This document shows positions 59,515 through 64,000 of a stretch of 64,000 nucleotides of DNA, in pieces. Made by a program: the position numbers and the translations under genes. The notes beneath the pieces were generated by a model. It did no database searches. It had not been told where the DNA came from and saw nothing but the letters and a program-made list of their open reading frames with translations. Position 1 is the first letter of the stretch; each line of letters starts with the position of its first letter. The DNA comes from an uncultured Prochlorococcus sp. (GTDB lineage: Bacteria > Cyanobacteriota > Cyanobacteriia > PCC-6307 > Cyanobiaceae), in the NCBI GenBank assembly GCA_902560875.1, contig CACENO010000002.1, forward strand, positions 43,864 to 107,863, in the 5' to 3' direction.

Positions 59515-60152
59515 CTTTCAGGCTGTTTGATGGTTAGCTTTTAGAGATCTTAGGTATCTCTTCCTTTGGCCACTGATTTCAACGTCGACATGCCATAAAG
59601 ATGAGCCTGACTTCCCTCTTTTTGCGGACCTAGCCGCTAAATCGAAGTCGGAGATTTTTTTCTTTTGTATTTCCATACCATGCATTTAACACTATTTTTA
59701 CCTTTAACGCGAGACCCATTAGCCAGATTTTTTAGTTTGAAAATTACTCGAATAAACCTTTACCTTTGTTAGGTGCTGAAATTATTTCGAGAAAGCTGTT
59801 CCATTGATCTGGATATTTCCAACGAATGAATAAACCTATATATACAAGGTATGCGCAACCTTCAATTGGATGCTGAATTGTTTTTAGAAGATTAAGCAAC
59901 TGAGTAGAAAAGTTCCTACGTCACTTAATAAGCCCTTTTGCGCCAATTGTCATGAATATGAAGGGAAATGTACTAATGCCATCAAACTTGGGAAAGCATC
60001 GATTTCTTATTTAAAACCTAATTAATAATTATTCGACAAAAACTGTAAAAAATCATACTTTTCAGGAAGGCAGTTAACAGTTTAGAAAGAATTACAGGCA
60101 TAGAACAATTCAAGGACTAGGTTTGCAGAGGTTGAGATTTAAAAGCCTTAGG
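59515..60152. other. Intergenic, about 640 bp, with a possible Cys-rich ORF
   Basis: This is mostly non-coding. The frame 59888-60025 lacks a normal start but encodes a KPFCANCHEYEGKC motif that resembles a small zinc ribbon; see findings. Nothing else was seen. Confidence 0.4.
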
Positions 60153-60554
60153 ATGGTCGATCAAAACTCCGGACTCTCGATTCGCCAACATCAAATTTTG
60201 GAGGAACTTGAGGAATGTGATGATGAAATGAGTGGGCAACAACTTTATCGTGCGTTGCAAGAAGGATCTTCTCGAATGGGTTTGACAACCGTTTATCGCA
60301 ATTTGCGAGGGCTTCAGCAAAAAGGAATGGTGCGATGTCGTAACTTGCCTACAGGTGAGGCTCTCTATGCTCCAGTTGCTAGAGATCAGCATCATTTGAC
60401 ATGTGTTGACTGTGGCCAAACGATAGTTTTGAAGTTTTGCCCACTCAATAATCTTGATTTGCCCAAGGCTCAAACAAAGAATTTCGAATTGTTGTTCCAT
60501 ACTCTTGAATTCTTTGGCCTTTGTAAAAACTGTTCTCAGCTTAAAAAAACATGA
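60153..60554 (+). CDS. Fur-family transcription regulator (Zur/PerR-like)
   Basis: Fur-family proteins sense metals or peroxide and repress their operons. Residues 10-70 hold the winged helix (SSRMGLTTVYRNLRGLQQKG). The dimer domain has HHLTCVDCGQTIV and a second CKNC pair, the structural zinc site with two CxxC motifs. The chain lacks the H-rich N-terminal loop of Fur, so Zur or PerR is more likely. I chose the ATG at 60153 (MVDQNSGLSI, 133 aa) over the TTG ten codons upstream. There are no adjacent metal transporter genes to fix its role. Confidence 0.88.
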   Translation: MVDQNSGLSIRQHQILEELEECDDEMSGQQLYRALQEGSSRMGLTTVYRNLRGLQQKGMVRCRNLPTGEALYAPVARDQHHLTCVDCGQTIVLKFCPLNNLDLPKAQTKNFELLFHTLEFFGLCKNCSQLKKT

Positions 60555-61007
60555 TTTGTCAATTGAATTGATCTTTGGTAGTGATAATGCGAATTACCTA
60601 AGAGTTTGAAAGTATTCATATTTATAATAACTTCTCTTTTTGGGAAATTTTGTGTCATTGGGGAAAAGTAGCAGTGTGCATTTACAGAATAATGGGGCAA
60701 AGAGAGTAGTAAGAGAATTGCTCTAGGACTAAAGGAATAGCTTTAAGGTCTATTCCTTCCCTTGAAAGATCACAAGACTTTTCTATTCAATTAGTCATCT
60801 AAACAGAATAAAAATTATCAGTCGGTTCTTTGTTAATGCTATCTAAATGCTAATTAATAATGATCCATACCCTTTCTTAATTTGAAATTTGTTCAAGGCA
60901 TCTTCTGAATCTTAATAGTGCAAAGACATTTTTCTTAAACAAGGTTGATCTTCTCTTGTCAGAATAAAATTCTTCGAAACCTCTCGTCAGAGACTATGAT
61001 TTGCGAG
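60555..61007. other. Intergenic before tRNA-Pro, 453 bp
   Basis: AT-rich spacer; no gene, hairpin or repeat seen. Confidence 0.4.
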
Positions 61008-61081
61008 CGGGGCGTGGCGCAGTTTGGTAGCGCGGGTGCTTTGGGAGCACTAGGTCGCAGGTTCGAATCCTGTCGCCCCGA
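61008..61081 (+). tRNA. trnP-UGG: tRNA-Pro (anticodon TGG)
   Basis: The 74-base sequence folds into the standard cloverleaf: acceptor CGGGGCG / CGCCCCG with discriminator A, D arm, anticodon loop CTTTGGGAG with TGG, and T arm GGTTCGAATCC. No CCA is encoded. It borders a region of small and broken genes. The minus-strand 80-aa ORF across it ends GATGFEPAT, a typical false translation of a tRNA gene. Confidence 0.97.
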
Positions 61082-61418
61082 TTAGGTTTTTGGTGATCTC
61101 GAATTGGGATTGGGCCCTCATTGGGCCCTCTTGCACTATTAGTTCTGAATCCTGATGTGTCACTGACAGGAAAAATGCTGAGCAGTTACGGGCAATTAGA
61201 GAGTCGCTGAATGCGCTTGAAGGCGGCAGGGTTATTGATGTTTGAGCTTTGATTTGAAATCGAAAATTAAAACTCACGGCTGGTTGATCCACAACCTATG
61301 AGATAAAAATCGCAAAATCTAAATTTTCTACATATTTGCCACCCAAGAAAGCGTGGGTGAAGCACTTCTTGGAAGACAAACAAAAAACAAAATTGAAATG
61401 AAAACGATTAAGTACGGA
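61082..61418. other. Intergenic after tRNA-Pro, 337 bp
   Basis: It contains the tandem ATTGGGCCCTC repeat and a short open frame (61156-61245) reading ...KNAEQLRAIRESLNALEGGR... that could be the remnant of a lost gene. No intact gene is visible. Confidence 0.4.
61109..61130. repeat. Tandem 11-bp direct repeat ATTGGGCCCTC
   Basis: Two exact copies, head to tail, 28 bases after the tRNA-Pro 3' end. They are unusually GC-rich for the region. Function unknown. Confidence 0.7.
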
Positions 61419-61613
61419 TTAAGAACAAGGCTTTGCTGCATTCTTACAACTCTTTTTCAGATCAGCTATCCAATCTTCTAATAATTGGAGCGCTTCAAGA
61501 TCTAATTTGTAGTACACCCAACGTCCGCTGTGACGGTCTGTAATTAATCCAGAGTCTTTAAGAACTTTGAGATGAAATGATAGGCGTGATTGTGCAAGAC
61601 CTGTCTTTTTCAT
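61419..61613 (-). pseudogene. ArsR-family regulator, N-terminally truncated
   Basis: The 64 residues are the DNA-recognition helix and wing of an ArsR repressor (GLAQSRLSFHLKVLKDSGLI, RHSGRWVYYKL) plus the C-terminal helix. The first 40 to 50 residues of the winged helix (the usual helices 1-2 and metal site region) are missing. The in-frame sequence upstream reads PAFQEQM, then runs into a region where the other strand becomes an ArsJ-like permease. I read this as a gene broken by deletion. Confidence 0.75.
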
Positions 61614-62521
61614 CTGTTCCTGAAACGCCGGAAGAAGAACAGAAAGGTAAAAAGCAATTATTCAAATGGGTTGCGGTTCTAACAGGTTCCAAAAATGCTC
61701 TCAAGGGTGTGGGATTTTTTCTGGGTGGAGTTTTACTGATTAGTTTTGGTTTCAATAAGGCCGTTGGACTAATAATGGCATTTGGCCTGGCTCTGTCTTT
61801 TGTTTTGACTCTGGTCTTGCCTGGTGATATGGGGCGCATGAAGAAGAAGCCGATGTTTAAAGATCTATTTTCAAAATCCAAAGGGATCAACGTACTTTCA
61901 ATGGCACTTTTTTTTCTCTTTGGAGCTAGAGATGTGTGGTTTGTCGTTGCATTACCTGTTTTTCTAGAGACATCTCTTAACTGGAACTTTTCAGAGATTG
62001 GAGCTTTTCTAGGACTATGGGTGATTGGTTACGGCTTTGTGCAGGCTTTAGCTCCCACTTTAAGGAATGTCTGGGGAAAGAAATCAAGCCCAGGAGTTTC
62101 CACAGTCAAGTTTTGGAGTGCTGTTCTTACAGCAATTCCTGGACTCATCGCTATTGCGTTGTGGAGGCAGAGTGATCCAGGCATTGCTATTACCGCTGGC
62201 TTAATTGCTTTTGGAGTGGTTTTTGCAATGAACTCATCTATCCATTCCTACATGGTATTGGCATATACAGATGAAGAAAATGTAAGCCTTAATGTTGGCT
62301 TCTATTACATGGCGAATGCGGCGGGCAGACTTCTTGGGACATTGCTCTCAGGAGCTCTATTCGTGCTTGGAGAAAATGCCGATCAAGGTATTCAAATTTG
62401 CTTATGGTGCTCGTCATTATTTGTCTTTTGTGCCTGGATAATCAGTCAAGGTATGCCTGATTCCGAAGCGACAACAACGTCCTTCAGGTGGTGGAAGACC
62501 GTTATGGGTTTATGGCGTTAA
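61577..62521 (+). pseudogene. MFS permease, ArsJ-like, N-terminally truncated
   Basis: Residues from about 15 on (ETPEEEQKGKKQLFKWVAVLTG) fit the central and C-terminal part of ArsJ, an MFS exporter of 1-arseno-3-phosphoglycerate. GSKNALKGVGFFLGG is characteristic. The first 15 residues translate antisense arsR DNA, and the first four or so membrane helices of a normal 12-helix MFS are absent. Eight hydrophobic segments remain. Whether the 314-aa product is stable is unknown; I treat it as a remnant. Confidence 0.7.
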
Positions 62522-62529
62522 GACTTTTC

Positions 62530-62546
62530 CTACATAGGGTATGTAG
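62530..62546. repeat. Short inverted repeat
   Basis: CTACATA GGG TATGTAG is a 7-bp palindrome with a 3-base spacer, in the 50-base gap between the ArsJ remnant and the next gene. It could be a small hairpin or a dimeric operator. Confidence 0.35.
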
Positions 62547-62571
62547 TGATGCCCATCCTTTTTTATGACAT

Positions 62572-63291
62572 ATGTCAGGCAATTGGATTGTTGTTGAAGA
62601 AGGTTCAGTTCCATTGCGTTGTTGGTGGAATAACCCTGACCAAAACAGTAACCATATAGTCCTTGTTCTCCCAGAGGTTTTTGGTGTTAACAGCTGGGTA
62701 AGAAGTGTTGTTGATCGACTGGCTGATTATGGGTTCGCTGCATTGGCAATGCCACTCTTTGCTCGAACAGCTCCAGAGTTGGAGCTTGGTTATAGCGAAG
62801 AAGATTTAGTAGAGGGCCGACGACACAAAGAACTCACTACGACCGAGCAGATTCTTGCCGATGCTTCTGCAGCTATTGCTTGGTTAAAACAGCAAAACCA
62901 ACAATCAAAGATCACGGTCGTTGGATTTTGTTTTGGTGGTCATGCTGCACTGATTACTTCAACACTCCCAACAGTCAGCTCCACTTTTGACTTTTATGGT
63001 GCAGGCGTGAGTATCAGTCGGCCTGGTGGTGGTTCGCCCAGCTTGGAATTACTCACAACTGTTTCCGGAGAATTGACTTGTTTATGTGGCACCTCTGATC
63101 CTCTAATTCCCCTATCTGATCGAACCTCAATACAAGAAGCCTTGAGGAAAGAAGATCCAGAAGGAAAACGATTGACCTATATCGAACTTGAATCAGCCGA
63201 CCATGGATTTATGTGTGAACAACGTGCGAGTTTTAATGCCAAGGCTTCTGAACTTGGCTGGGGTTTACTTCTAGAGAAGCTGAATGCTTAG
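62572..63291 (+). CDS. Dienelactone hydrolase family protein
   Basis: This is an alpha/beta hydrolase of the carboxymethylenebutenolidase type. The nucleophile cysteine is in VVGFCFGGHAAL, the aspartate in GTSDPLIPLSDR and the histidine in ESADHGFMCEQR, giving a Cys-Asp-His triad. At 239 aa it is normal. The true substrate is unknown. It follows the ArsJ remnant by 50 bases and precedes a DUF938 methyltransferase gene. Confidence 0.9.
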   Translation: MSGNWIVVEEGSVPLRCWWNNPDQNSNHIVLVLPEVFGVNSWVRSVVDRLADYGFAALAMPLFARTAPELELGYSEEDLVEGRRHKELTTTEQILADASAAIAWLKQQNQQSKITVVGFCFGGHAALITSTLPTVSSTFDFYGAGVSISRPGGGSPSLELLTTVSGELTCLCGTSDPLIPLSDRTSIQEALRKEDPEGKRLTYIELESADHGFMCEQRASFNAKASELGWGLLLEKLNA

Positions 63292-63331
63292 TTAGGAGAT
63301 AAGGCTTAACTGATTCTTACTAGATGCACCA

Positions 63332-63949
63332 ATGGACGAAAGACTCTTTTTCCCGGCAACTGAACGAAACAGAGGCTCCATAGGTGAGGTCCTTTCGAAA
63401 ATCCTTCCTGCAAATGGATTTGTTCTAGAAATAGCTAGTGGTAGTGGAGAGCATGGAGTGACATTTCAAGAACGCTTTCCCAACATTCATTGGCAAACAA
63501 GTGATCCGGATCCCTCCTATAGAAAAAGTATTAGCGCTTGGATTAAGCATCAAGGATTAATGGCCAAGATGCCTCAACCATTAGATCTGGATGTTCAAAA
63601 AAGACCTTGGCCCCTGACTCACGAATTTCGATCGTCTCTTAAAGCCATCGTCTGTATCAATATGATCCACATATCTCCATGGGGTTGTACACAGGCGTTG
63701 TTTGAAAAATCTGGGACCCTCCTAGAGAAGGATCAATGGTTGATGTTATATGGACCTTTCAAAAGGAATGGTGAACACACTAGTGAAAGCAATGCGCGAT
63801 TTGACCAGTCACTAAAGGTACAAAACCCAACTTGGGGTGTTCGGGATTTAGATGTGGTCATTGAAGTAGCAATAAAGAACGGATTTGAGAATCATGATAT
63901 TTTTGAAATGCCTGCCAATAATCTGTCTGTCATTTTTCAGAAGCGATAG
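63332..63949 (+). CDS. DUF938 SAM-dependent methyltransferase-like protein
   Basis: The protein has FVLEIASGSGEHGVTFQERF (the SAM-binding loop) and INMIHISPWGCTQALF, which identify the DUF938 family of unknown substrate. At 205 aa it is complete. It follows the dienelactone hydrolase gene by 40 bases and may be in one transcript. Confidence 0.88.
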   Translation: MDERLFFPATERNRGSIGEVLSKILPANGFVLEIASGSGEHGVTFQERFPNIHWQTSDPDPSYRKSISAWIKHQGLMAKMPQPLDLDVQKRPWPLTHEFRSSLKAIVCINMIHISPWGCTQALFEKSGTLLEKDQWLMLYGPFKRNGEHTSESNARFDQSLKVQNPTWGVRDLDVVIEVAIKNGFENHDIFEMPANNLSVIFQKR

Positions 63950-64000
63950 AGACAGTAGAGCTGGTTATGGGTCCTTCGTAGAGCTTTGTTCAAGAGGGGT

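Noticed and set aside
61050-61292. 80-aa minus-strand ORF ending GATGFEPAT
   Set aside because: It overlaps tRNA-Pro antisense; this ending is a well-known artefact of translating tRNA genes.

Overview
The window looks like a low-light-adapted Prochlorococcus chromosome segment, or a very close marine picocyanobacterium. Reasons: AT-rich DNA by eye; a complete alpha-carboxysome operon with form IA Rubisco, including the low-light/Synechococcus-type shell gene csoS1E; both the light-dependent (por) and dark-operative (chlLBN) protochlorophyllide reductases; psaM and a psbN-like gene; a C-terminal chlorophyll-binding tail on ferrochelatase; and the alkane pair AAR/ADO next to accA. I do not assign a strain.

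Layout. 1-6.3 kb: a transaldolase with EF-hands (5' end outside the window), a geranylgeranyl-reductase-like flavoprotein, frr, pyrH, cobO and a tyrosine recombinase-like gene. 6.4-14.1 kb: hemH, ilvB, a small secreted SNase-fold-like protein, a YfiH/PgeF protein, a Tab2 homologue, a second ribosomal S1-type protein and a creatininase-family protein. 14.2-20.9 kb: ADO, AAR, accA and an SDR, then trpF, a site-2 protease homologue and a lipoate ligase. 21.2-26.9 kb: psaM, a conserved small protein, por, and chlL-chlB-chlN on the minus strand. 27.2-38.3 kb: carboxysome superlocus, csoS1D / rdgB / csoS1-cbbL-cbbS-csoS2-csoSCA-csoS4A-csoS4B-csoS1E-acRAF-cbbX. RNA hairpins in three intercistronic gaps probably set transcript stoichiometry. 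38.5-47.6 kb: ridA, gloB, hisG, an ABC exporter, a Ycf52-type acetyltransferase, a pair of TIGR04282/04283 transferases, dnaA and a large GST-like protein. 47.7-54.7 kb: surface-polysaccharide-related genes (membrane protein, outer-membrane barrel, galE, hisS, ugd).

54.7-64 kb is much less gene-dense. It holds several very small genes, some below the ORF-track cutoff: a 46-aa PsbN-like protein, three further small proteins and an orphan Nif11-type leader-like protein. It also holds a TauE-type permease, a Fur-family regulator and tRNA-Pro(UGG). Just past the tRNA lies what I read as a deletion scar joining the C-terminal parts of divergent arsR and arsJ genes. The window ends with a dienelactone hydrolase and a DUF938 methyltransferase.

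The window combines carbon fixation (carboxysome plus two Rubisco-maintenance factors), chlorophyll synthesis, branched-chain amino acid and lipid precursor synthesis, and cell-envelope functions. No CRISPR array, insertion sequence, rRNA or complete prophage was seen. No large unknown multi-gene system was found. The least familiar items are the arsR/arsJ junction, the strong hairpin in the 5' part of the S1-like gene, and the small-protein region.
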